DNA of 7,899 nucleotides, taken from positions 1 to 7,899 of the forward strand of contig CAKKST010000372.1 in assembly GCA_919903585.1 (NCBI GenBank). The letters are read 5' to 3'. Made by a program: the position numbers and the translations under genes. Within the stretch, counting starts at the first letter, position 1. The number at the start of each line of letters is the position of its first letter. Of this stretch, positions 1 through 4,517 are shown piece by piece. This DNA is from Nitrospiria bacterium. Its GTDB lineage: Bacteria > Nitrospirota > CAKKRA01 > 9FT-COMBO-42-15. A model generated the notes under the pieces. That model worked only from the letters and a program-made list of their open reading frames with translations, was not told where the DNA came from and made no database searches.

Positions 1-128
1 CGTTTAACTACTTCATATACGCAATTATTGCGTTTATACCTCCAAATTGGCGGTATAGACACAATGCGGATACTACTTCTGGCTGAAGCGCCAGAAGTCC
101 CCTGCTGGTGGTCTTGCTGCTACATGCT
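1..128 (-). other. Hairpin-rich candidate RNA or mobile-element end, cut by window edge
   Basis: Downstream of the left-facing promoter, three stem-loops follow one another: ACTTCTGGC/GCCAGAAGT (75-98, perfect 9 bp, 6-base loop), TATACC-CC/GG-GGTATA (37-59, one mismatch, loop AAATT) and ACGCAA/TTGCGT (20-34, 3-base loop). A run of such stems behind a promoter is what a structured small RNA would look like. Terminal hairpins of an IS200/IS605-like element would look similar. I do not recognise a known RNA family, and no transposase or TnpB sequence is visible. The left end is outside the window. Confidence 0.3.
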
Positions 129-134
129 AAGCGA

Positions 135-163
135 ATTAAATCACACTTTTTATAGACTGTCAA
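135..163 (-). promoter_or_regulatory. Sigma70-type promoter reading left
   Basis: On the minus strand TTGACA (plus 158-163) is followed after exactly 17 bases by TTTAAT (plus 135-140). The -35 is a perfect consensus and the -10 matches four of six bases. Transcription would start near base 128 and run through the hairpin cluster toward the window's left edge. Nothing recognisable as a coding gene follows within the window, so the product is unknown. Confidence 0.45.
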
Positions 164-293
164 GAAGATGATTAAACAAATAGATTATTTTGTTTCTATC
201 CTGTCTGTAATCCACAGATACTATCTTACAAGCTCCTCAAACCTGTTGAGGCTCATATAAAAACCCTTACTAATTTATTCTTGCACAATCTTT

Positions 294-322
294 TTGACAA
301 AAATGTTCATATCCAATATTAT
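294..322 (+). promoter_or_regulatory. Sigma70-type promoter of the DUF433/DUF5615 operon
   Basis: TTGACA (294-299) and TATTAT (317-322) are separated by 17 bases, close to the sigma70 consensus. The predicted transcript starts near 329 and has a leader of about 60 bases before the GGAGG ribosome binding site at 380-384. An AT-rich imperfect palindrome (315-331) covers the -10 and start region. This is where an autoregulating antitoxin would bind, but no operator is established. Confidence 0.65.
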
Positions 323-388
323 ATATATATTCTAATTGCTTTCGGATACAAACATGGCCTAAACAATTTTGAATAATTTGGAGGAAAA

Positions 389-634
389 ATGAATCAAAAA
401 CAATTATTGGAAAGAATCACTATTAATCCTGATGTAATGGTTGGCAAACCAACTATCAGGGGTTTGAGGATTACTGTTGAGCAGATTTTAAAGGCATTAG
501 CTAAAGGAATTACTGTTCATGACCTGATAGAGGATTATCCTGAATTAGAACCTGAAGATGTTCAGGCTGTTTTACTATATGCAGCGGAATTGGTGAGCGA
601 GGAGCAGGTTTTTGAAGTAGGCTCAGGTGCTTAA
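389..634 (+). CDS. DUF433 family antitoxin (VapB-like partner)
   Basis: This is an 81-residue DUF433 protein. The family signature is plain: ITINPDVMVGKPTIRG at about residues 10-25, then a predicted helical DNA-binding segment (RITVEQILKALAKGITVHDLIEDYPEL, about 27-53) and EPEDVQAVLLYAAEL (about 54-68). DUF433 proteins are small helix-turn-helix-like proteins usually encoded just before a DUF5615 PIN-like toxin, as here (3-base gap). By analogy it should neutralise the toxin and repress its own promoter, which lies directly upstream. The ATG is chosen because GGAGG ends four bases before it and the family motif starts about ten residues in. Family assignment is confident; the antitoxin role is inferred from family and context. 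Confidence 0.88.
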   Translation: MNQKQLLERITINPDVMVGKPTIRGLRITVEQILKALAKGITVHDLIEDYPELEPEDVQAVLLYAAELVSEEQVFEVGSGA

Positions 635-637
635 AAA

Positions 638-1000
638 ATGGATACTCAAAAATTGAAGTTTTTAGTAGATGTCGGTGTTAGTAAGAAGGCGGAACAATGG
701 CTTCAAAAACAAGGGTATGATACAAAGAATGTAAGAGACATAAATCCTCGGATGCTTGATAAAGAAATATTAAAAATAGCAGTTTCTGAAAAGCGGATGG
801 TTATTACCATGGATAAAGACTTTGGTGAGTTGGTTTACAATTCAAAATTGCCGCATGGCGGAGTTTTATTGTTAAGGCTTGAAGAAGCACGGGCTGAGGA
901 AAAAGTGGAAATTATTGAGAAAATTTTGGAGAAATATTCGGATAAGCTGTTTAATAATTTTTGTGTTTTTAAAGATGGAAGATTAAGGGTTAGAAAGTAA
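638..1000 (+). CDS. DUF5615 PIN-like toxin (putative RNase)
   Basis: This is a 120-residue member of the DUF5615 family, PIN-like proteins regarded as the toxin partners of DUF433. Visible landmarks are KFLVDVGVSKKAEQWL (residues 7-22) with the first conserved aspartate D11, RDINPRMLDKEIL (33-45) with D41/E43, and ITMDKDFGELV (56-66) with D59 and D61, which would form the acidic metal site. Typical members have Asp-Glu in the first motif; here the second position is Val (D11-V12), as in a subfamily with DVGV. Length is normal and the frame is intact. It starts three bases after the DUF433 stop, so the two are cotranscribed and probably translationally coupled; the local ribosome binding site is weak (AGG at 625-627). 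RNase activity is inferred, not shown. Confidence 0.85.
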   Translation: MDTQKLKFLVDVGVSKKAEQWLQKQGYDTKNVRDINPRMLDKEILKIAVSEKRMVITMDKDFGELVYNSKLPHGGVLLLRLEEARAEEKVEIIEKILEKYSDKLFNNFCVFKDGRLRVRK

Positions 1001-1004
1001 CCTC

Positions 1005-1190
1005 CGATAACATGGCGGAAAAGACCAATGTCCAAGCCTTATGGCTTCTTTTGCAATGCAAAATGACAAGCGGTCATCGGCTTCGCCCCTGTCTGTCGAA
1101 TAGGCAGGGTCGGTGCCGCTTGTCAGGCGGCTTTCTGGCTTTCGCCCAAACGCCCTTCGGGCACTTCGGCAAGCCGCAGCCCCGTTAGGC
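1005..1190 (+). other. attC-like cassette boundary (imperfect)
   Basis: A whole nested palindromic block lies between the two gene pairs. At the left is CGATAAC (1005-1011) as a possible R'' box. At the right is GTTAGGC (1184-1190), a full match to the integron core GTTRRRY, with GCGG (1015-1018) able to pair with CCGC (1174-1177) as L boxes. Between them are a perfect 10-bp inverted repeat TGACAAGCGG (1064-1073/1116-1125), GCGGCTT/AAGCCGC (1127-1133/1171-1177) and GCCC-TTC-GGGC (1152-1162). The next gene starts 26 bases after the core, as in gene cassettes. Against it: the 186-base length exceeds most attC sites, R'' and R' pair only over four bases, and the L spacers are unequal. Confidence 0.45.
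1007..1091 (+). repeat. 85-base structured repeat, copy 1
   Basis: This begins seven bases after the DUF5615 stop. It matches 1774-1858 at 81 of 85 positions; the differences are at 1031, 1057, 1072 and 1088. It contains two compact hairpins: AAGCC/GGCTT with loop TTAT (1034-1047) and TTTTGC/GCAAAA (1049-1063). The only change between copies within these hairpins falls in the second loop. It also holds the left arm of a longer palindrome (1064-1073 with 1116-1125). It looks like the left half of a recombination site or mobile cassette end. Confidence 0.9.
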
Positions 1191-1215
1191 GCTCATTGGT
1201 TGTTAAGAGAAATGT

Positions 1216-1524
1216 ATGGAAATAGAGGGAGTTAGATTTAAAATAGGCACAGGAGAGTACCGCTTTTCTGATCATGCCGTGAAAAGGATGATTAAACGGT
1301 CTATTGATAGAATTGAAATTGAAGAAGCAGTATTATCTGGTGAGATTATAGAAGAGTATCCCGATGACAAGTATTCGCCAAGTTGCCTTATTTATGGAAA
1401 GACAAAGGGTGGCAGGAATCTTCATATTCAAGCTTCACTCCCTCCATCGGTTGTTATTATCACAGCATATGACCCGGACGAGGCCGAATGGATAAATTAT
1501 AGAGTTAGGAGGAAAAAAGAATGA
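1216..1524 (+). CDS. DUF4258 domain protein (putative toxin)
   Basis: This 102-residue protein has the DUF4258 pattern: EYRFSDHAVKRMIKRSI (about 14-30, with conserved H20, R24 and R28), an EEAVLSGEIIEEYPDD helix-turn (about 36-51), SPSCLIYG (54-61), a histidine at H70 within RNLHIQ, and an ITAYDPDEAEW strand and tail (about 82-92). DUF4258 genes are often found directly before a YgiT/MqsA-type zinc-finger gene, and the pair is treated as a toxin-antitoxin-like module. The biochemical activity of DUF4258 is not something I can state. The ATG at 1216 is preceded only by a weak AAGAGAA, so initiation may be modest. It overlaps the next gene by four bases (ATGA). Confidence 0.82.
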   Translation: MEIEGVRFKIGTGEYRFSDHAVKRMIKRSIDRIEIEEAVLSGEIIEEYPDDKYSPSCLIYGKTKGGRNLHIQASLPPSVVIITAYDPDEAEWINYRVRRKKE

Positions 1525-1754
1525 AATGTGTTTTTTGTGGCGGTGAAACAAAGCAAATGTTGGTAACCTTCAGCTATGAGGAGGAAAACAGGTATTTTCT
1601 TGTTGAACATGTCCCTGCTGAGGTTTGTGAACGATGCGGAGAGAAGACATATTCCCCTGATGTTACCGATGAGTTATTGAAGTTTGCGAAAGACAAATTT
1701 AAGCCTGTTAAGAAACTTGAGGTGCCTGTTTTTGATTTTGCTGAAAGTAGTTGA
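1521..1754 (+). CDS. YgiT-type zinc-finger protein (putative antitoxin)
   Basis: This 77-residue protein matches the N-terminal zinc-binding half of MqsA (YgiT). Two CxxC pairs are visible, C3/C6 in KCVFCGG and C36/C39 in CERCGE, separated by a beta segment, and should hold one structural zinc. Full MqsA adds a C-terminal helix-turn-helix that represses the operon. Here the chain ends after a short tail (VPVFDFAESS), so no DNA-binding domain is present. Such stand-alone YgiT domains commonly accompany DUF4258 genes. A strong AGGAGG (1507-1512) lies eight bases before the ATG, inside the end of DUF4258, in contrast with the weak site of its partner. That would favour antitoxin excess. Family is certain; the antitoxin role is inferred. 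Confidence 0.85.
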   Translation: MKCVFCGGETKQMLVTFSYEEENRYFLVEHVPAEVCERCGEKTYSPDVTDELLKFAKDKFKPVKKLEVPVFDFAESS

Positions 1755-1773
1755 TGTTGGTGACCGATGGCGC

Positions 1774-1858
1774 ATAACATGGCGGAAAAGACCAATGCCC
1801 AAGCCTTATGGCTTCTTTTGCAACGCAAAATGACAAGCTGTCATCGGCTTCGCCTCTG
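1774..1858 (+). repeat. 85-base structured repeat, copy 2
   Basis: This copy starts 19 bases after the zinc-finger stop and matches copy 1 at 81 of 85 positions in the same orientation. The GCATAAC at 1772-1778 is a better R''-like box than that of copy 1. The hairpins AAGCC/GGCTT and TTTTGC/GCAAAA are preserved. TGACAAGCTG (1831-1840) can still pair with CCGCTTGTC (1860-1868), with one mismatch. After 1868 similarity to copy 1 ends and no GTTRRRY core follows, so the right half seems lost or replaced. Confidence 0.9.
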
Positions 1859-1949
1859 ACCGCTTGTCGGCGCTGCGTCTTGCCGCATATTAAAAATTCT
1901 ATTGCATAATAGCAAAAAACAGGATAAATTAAATTTGTCGGATTATTAA

Positions 1950-2648
1950 ATGAAAAACTTCTCCCATCTTGCACCAACATATGATGATTGGTATCTGACG
2001 CCCCTTGGCAGTTTGTGCGACAAGTTAGAAAAAGAGGCGGTCTTTTCTCTTGCGGAGGTTAAGAAGGGCGAGGCTGCCCTTGATATCTCCTGCGGTACTG
2101 GCAATTATAGCCTTGAATTGAAAAGAAGGGGTGCGAGGGTAATCGGGTTAGACATATCTTCTGAAATGCTTTCCATAGCAAAGAATAAGGCAGAGAATGA
2201 AGGATTGAATATAGATTTTATACGAGCAGATGCAGCAATGCCCCCATTTAAAAATAATTCCTTTGACTTAATTACAAGCATACTCATCCTTGAATTTGCT
2301 GATAAGCCTGATAAGTTGATAGAATCATGGGGCAGGCTGCTTAAATCCGATGGCAGGATTGTTATCGGGTTCTTAAACAGATACAGCCTGTGGGCATTGA
2401 AGCGGGGGATTAAGGCAATATTTAAGGATACGATATGGAGGGATGCGAGATTTTATACAGAGGATGAGATGCGCAAATTCCTTATTAAGGCTGATATGAA
2501 ACCCCTTGAGTCGCAGGAGGTCATCTATTTTCCTCCTTTGTCTAACAGGTTATTATTAAATATCCTGATGATAATAGAAAGGGTGGGAAGGAGGCTCTTA
2601 TCAGGCCTCGGCGCCTTTATTGCCATTAAGGGGAGAAAAAAGCCCTAA
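1950..2648 (+). CDS. Class I SAM-dependent methyltransferase (UbiE-like fold)
   Basis: This 232-residue Rossmann-fold methyltransferase belongs to the Methyltransf_11/UbiE group. Motif I is LDISCGTGNYS (44-54), in which the usual first glycine (G-C-G-T-G) is serine. The acidic residue that would hold the SAM ribose is D68 in VIGLDIS, and DFIRADAAMPPFKNNSFDLITS (89-110) supplies the adenine-side and motif IV strands. The YDDWY near the N-terminus is typical of enzymes acting on small molecules or lipids. The C-terminal third (PPLSNRLLLNILMIIERVGRRLL) is amphipathic and could touch membrane or a hydrophobic substrate. The substrate cannot be told. No strong ribosome binding site precedes the ATG. 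A CATAAT at 1905-1910 could be a -10, with only a weak TTGCCG nineteen bases upstream. It borders the cassette region but looks like ordinary chromosome. Confidence 0.85.
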   Translation: MKNFSHLAPTYDDWYLTPLGSLCDKLEKEAVFSLAEVKKGEAALDISCGTGNYSLELKRRGARVIGLDISSEMLSIAKNKAENEGLNIDFIRADAAMPPFKNNSFDLITSILILEFADKPDKLIESWGRLLKSDGRIVIGFLNRYSLWALKRGIKAIFKDTIWRDARFYTEDEMRKFLIKADMKPLESQEVIYFPPLSNRLLLNILMIIERVGRRLLSGLGAFIAIKGRKKP

Positions 2649-2653
2649 ATTCC

Positions 2654-2682
2654 TTGACATTATCTTTATCCTATTGTAAAAT
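2654..2682 (+). promoter_or_regulatory. Sigma70-type promoter of the ihfA-merR-tRNA unit
   Basis: TTGACA (2654-2659) and TAAAAT (2677-2682) are spaced by 17 bases. This is a near-consensus promoter placed five bases after the methyltransferase stop. Start of transcription is expected near 2689, leaving a leader of about 190 bases before the IHF-like gene. Confidence 0.7.
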
Positions 2683-2773
2683 AAGAATAATTTCGGGGTT
2701 AGTTTTTTGTATTTTTGTAGTCTCTTTTGGTTTCTCTTTAATTATAGGGCTTCACAAAAAATCTTTTGCCCTT

Positions 2774-2856
2774 GATTACACAGATTACAAGAAACAGATT
2801 ACACTGATGAGAGGAAGTTTTAATCTGCGTAATCGCTTTTAAGAATCTGTGTAATC
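2774..2856. repeat. Perfect 13-base inverted repeat in the ihfA leader
   Basis: GATTACACAGATT (2774-2786) is exactly complementary to AATCTGTGTAATC (2844-2856). Inside it, CAGATTA (2795-2801) pairs with TAATCTG (2821-2827), so the block can fold as a two-part stem. Variants of the ATTACACAGATT word occur four times here. The same kind of word is, from memory, a dispersed repeat in many environmental genomes. The block ends ten bases before the GGGAGG ribosome binding site of the next gene. Confidence 0.75.
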
Positions 2857-2881
2857 ATCTAAATAAGGGAGGAATAATTCT

Positions 2882-3205
2882 ATGAGAAAGACAGACCTTG
2901 CCAACGAGGTGTTTGAGAAGACGGGGATTTCCAAGAAAGAGGCATCGGATATTGTAGAGCTTATTTTAAATACAATGAAAGATACCCTCCAAGCAGGTGA
3001 GATAGTAAAGATTGCCGGGTTTGGTAATTTTGTTGTGCGGAGCAAGAGGTCAAGAAAGGGGAGGAATCCAAAGACAGGACAGGAGATTGAGATATCTCCC
3101 CGTCGTGTGATTACCTTCAGGCCGAGCCAGGTATTCAGGAAGTTTGTGAATACACCAATGGCGAATGTTCCAGAGGAAAGCAAGTTAGAGCCGCCGGCAG
3201 CTTAA
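2882..3205 (+). CDS. ihfA: Integration host factor alpha / HU-family DNA-bending protein
   Basis: This 107-residue member of the HU/IHF family is closest to IHF alpha. It has the N-terminal helical dimer part (MRKTDLANEVFEKTGISKKEASDIVELIL, 1-29), the GFGNF turn (46-50) and the DNA-inserting beta arm RNPKTGQEIEISPRRVITFRPSQVFR (61-86). P63 is the residue that intercalates at DNA kinks. The protein would act as a dimer that sharply bends DNA in the nucleoid, affecting transcription, recombination and replication. A tail of about 15 residues (MANVPEESKLEPPAA) extends past the usual end. GGGAGG (2867-2872) lies nine bases before the ATG. The alpha label is from sequence pattern and the merR neighbour; a generic HU role cannot be ruled out. 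The gene symbol is used in the family sense. Confidence 0.87.
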   Translation: MRKTDLANEVFEKTGISKKEASDIVELILNTMKDTLQAGEIVKIAGFGNFVVRSKRSRKGRNPKTGQEIEISPRRVITFRPSQVFRKFVNTPMANVPEESKLEPPAA

Positions 3206-3242
3206 ACATTTTATAGCCCTTATTCTTTAAGGGACAAATTAA

Positions 3243-3596
3243 ATGATGGAAAGCAATTTTCCTGAGAAGCTGTTTTATAAGATTGGTGAGGTCAGCAAGA
3301 TAACCAATACAGAACCTTATGTCTTAAGGTACTGGGAGACGGAATTTCCCTTTCTCCATCCCAAAAAAAATAAGGCAGGCCAGAGGGTCTATTTAAGCAG
3401 GGATATTGATGCAGTATTAAAGATAAAGAAGATGCTCTATGAGGAAGGCTATACAATAGCAGGGGTAAAAAAGAAATTCAAAGAGGAGCCGCAGACAGAC
3501 AATAAATTTTTTGTCAAGGCAATAAAGGGTGTTAAAAAAGACTTAAAGGGCATACTTGACCTGATGAAAAAGGTGGACAGCAAGATGGGCGCTTAA
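3243..3596 (+). CDS. Short MerR-family transcriptional regulator
   Basis: This 117-residue MerR-type protein has the winged helix-turn-helix at YKIGEVSKITNTEPYVLRYWE (12-32), followed by the wing KNKAGQRVYLSRDIDAVLKIKKML (42-65) and the EEGYTIAGVKKKF helix (68-80). The remainder (about 85-117) is a short lysine-rich helix, probably a dimerisation coil; there is no effector-binding domain and no metal-binding cysteine. Such one-domain MerR genes directly after ihfA are frequent in deltaproteobacteria and Nitrospirota, with the regulated target unknown. AAGGGA (3229-3234) sits eight bases before ATG 3243; an in-frame ATG at 3246 is an equal alternative. It is cotranscribed with the IHF gene (37-base gap). 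Confidence 0.87.
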   Translation: MMESNFPEKLFYKIGEVSKITNTEPYVLRYWETEFPFLHPKKNKAGQRVYLSRDIDAVLKIKKMLYEEGYTIAGVKKKFKEEPQTDNKFFVKAIKGVKKDLKGILDLMKKVDSKMGA

Positions 3597-3605
3597 TAGA
3601 AAAAC

Positions 3606-3682
3606 CGGGGCGTAGCGCAGCCAGGTAGCGCACTCGCTTGGGGTGCGAGTGGTCGGCCGTTCAAATCGGCTCGCCCCGACCA
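3606..3682 (+). tRNA. tRNA-Pro (anticodon GGG)
   Basis: A full cloverleaf can be drawn. The acceptor is CGGGGCG (3606-3612) with CGCCCCG (3672-3678), and the D stem is GCGC/GCGC (3615-3618/3628-3631). The anticodon stem is CTCGC/GCGAG (3633-3637/3645-3649) with loop TTGGGGT, so the anticodon is GGG at 3640-3642. The T stem is GGCCG/CGGCT (3655-3659/3667-3671, one G-U pair) with loop TTCAAAT, followed by discriminator A3679 and an encoded CCA (3680-3682). It reads CCC and CCU proline codons. It lies ten bases after the merR stop and probably shares its transcript, being released by RNase processing. Confidence 0.97.
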
Positions 3683-3703
3683 GAAAATTTAGCCTGTAAA
3701 TAG

Positions 3704-3730
3704 AATCCGCCTCTGGCGGATTTTATTTTT
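3704..3730 (+). terminator. Rho-independent terminator after tRNA-Pro
   Basis: AATCCGCC (3704-3711) and GGCGGATT (3715-3722) form a perfect 8-bp stem with a TCT loop, followed by TTATTTTT (3723-3730). It would end the ihfA-merR-tRNA transcript. It stops just before the AGGAAGGAGG ribosome binding site of surE. Confidence 0.85.
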
Positions 3731-3751
3731 AGGAAGGAGGAACAAAGGTTA

Positions 3752-4507
3752 TTGAAGATATTGGTTACAAACGATGATGGCATCTATTCCCACGGCATTC
3801 ATATCCTCGCCGAGATGTTAAAGGCTGTAGGGGATGTAATAGTTATTGCCCCTGACAGGGAGAGGACTGCTGCAGGCCATGCGCTTACCCTGCATAAACC
3901 ACTGAGGCTTGATGAGGTAAAAAAGGGATATTATGCTGTCAATGGCACACCCACAGACTGCGTGAATCTTGGCATTAATGGGATATTAAAAGAGATGCCT
4001 GACATTGTGGTTTCGGGTATAAATAAGGGAGGCAATCTTGGTGAGGATGTTACATATTCAGGGACAGTCTCTGCTGCTATTGAGGGGACGATATTATCCG
4101 TGCCTTCCATTGCAATATCCCTTGTGGCAGATGTTGATTTCAGGTTTGAGGCCGCTGCCCATTTTGCAGTAGGGCTTGTAAGGCTTGTTAAAGAAAAGGG
4201 TATGCCAAAGGATACACTGCTGAATGTAAATGTCCCAAATCTTAACAAGAATGAGATCAGGGGTGTTAAGATTACAAGGCTTGGGAAGAGGATTTATGAC
4301 AGAAACTCAATAATAGAGAATGTTGATCCGAGGGGAAAGAAGTATTACTGGATCGGAGGCAGCAGGATGTCTTGGGAGAAGGTGGAGGACAGTGATTTTG
4401 CTGCAATAGAGGAGAATATGATCTCTGTAACACCGCTTATGCTTGATCTGACGCATTATGCTGTAATTAATGAGTTTAAGGGCTGGGGGATTAGGTTTAA
4501 TAATTAG
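3752..4507 (+). CDS. surE: 5'/3'-nucleotidase SurE
   Basis: SurE is a metal-dependent phosphatase that dephosphorylates nucleoside 5'- and 3'-monophosphates in the cytoplasm and is linked to stationary-phase survival. The 251 residues are full length. The metal site is visible as NDD at 7-9 (D8, D9) and SGINKGGN at 88-95 (N91). The third canonical ligand, Ser39 in E. coli, is Thr39 here (APDRERTAAGHALTLHKPLR). YAVNGTPTDCVNLG (61-74) and TYSGTVSAAIEG (101-112) are further family blocks. The start is a TTG at 3752, chosen because the NDDG motif must lie at residues 7-10 and AGGAAGGAGG (3731-3740) is eleven bases upstream. It is the first gene of the string ending in pcm and a GGDEF gene. Confidence 0.95.
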   Translation: MKILVTNDDGIYSHGIHILAEMLKAVGDVIVIAPDRERTAAGHALTLHKPLRLDEVKKGYYAVNGTPTDCVNLGINGILKEMPDIVVSGINKGGNLGEDVTYSGTVSAAIEGTILSVPSIAISLVADVDFRFEAAAHFAVGLVRLVKEKGMPKDTLLNVNVPNLNKNEIRGVKITRLGKRIYDRNSIIENVDPRGKKYYWIGGSRMSWEKVEDSDFAAIEENMISVTPLMLDLTHYAVINEFKGWGIRFNN

Positions 4508-4517
4508 GAAATAACAG

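Larger units (their letters stand above)
1..388. other. Gene-free leader region with two divergent promoters
   Basis: I see no protein gene with a credible start in this stretch. It holds three hairpins at the left edge: 6-bp stem at 20-34, ninefold stem with one mismatch at 37-59, and a perfect 9-bp stem at 75-98. It also has a left-facing promoter-like pair (135-163), a small 6-bp hairpin CCTCAA/TTGAGG (235-251) and the right-facing promoter of the first toxin-antitoxin operon (294-322). On the minus strand a frame is open from about 187 to a TAG near 9, but it has no ATG or GTG start and no ribosome binding site, only a TTG that coincides with the -35 box. It is more likely non-coding or a remnant. 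Confidence 0.6.

Noticed and set aside
9..187. Minus-strand open frame ending with an Ile/Ala-rich peptide and TAG
   Set aside because: It has no ATG or GTG start, its single TTG coincides with the -35 box, there is no ribosome binding site, and the frame passes through the stems of three hairpins. It was kept only as part of the structured-RNA or element-end finding.
241..255. GTTGAGG at 245-251 as an integron core to the left of the first cassette
   Set aside because: The last base breaks GTTRRRY and the block lies in a small 6-bp hairpin without attC-like arms, so it does not define a left cassette boundary.
835..1035. Minus-strand open frame over the DUF5615 gene
   Set aside because: It lies opposite a clear family-matching gene and has no recognisable domain; it is a shadow frame.
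1007..1858. CRISPR-like repeat pair
   Set aside because: There are only two copies, 85 bases long, separated by genes rather than by short spacers of uniform length, and no cas gene is present.
1574..1980. Two minus-strand open frames over the zinc-finger gene and repeat copy 2
   Set aside because: They read through the structured repeat and the opposite strand of a CxxC protein, show low-complexity sequence, and have no plausible start signals.
2654..2842. 62-codon open frame with a very hydrophobic segment resembling a signal peptide (SGLVFCIFVVSFGFSLIIG) ending in SFALDY
   Set aside because: Its only start is the TTG of a near-perfect -35 box, so a transcript from that promoter would not include it. 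The hydrophobicity comes from a T-rich leader, its end lies inside the 13-base inverted repeat, and there is no ribosome binding site. It could be the remnant of a secreted protein gene, but I cannot support a gene.
3606..3682. tRNA-Pro as an integration site for a mobile element
   Set aside because: No integrase gene and no repeated tRNA 3' end are visible within the window; the flanking genes are the usual neighbours.
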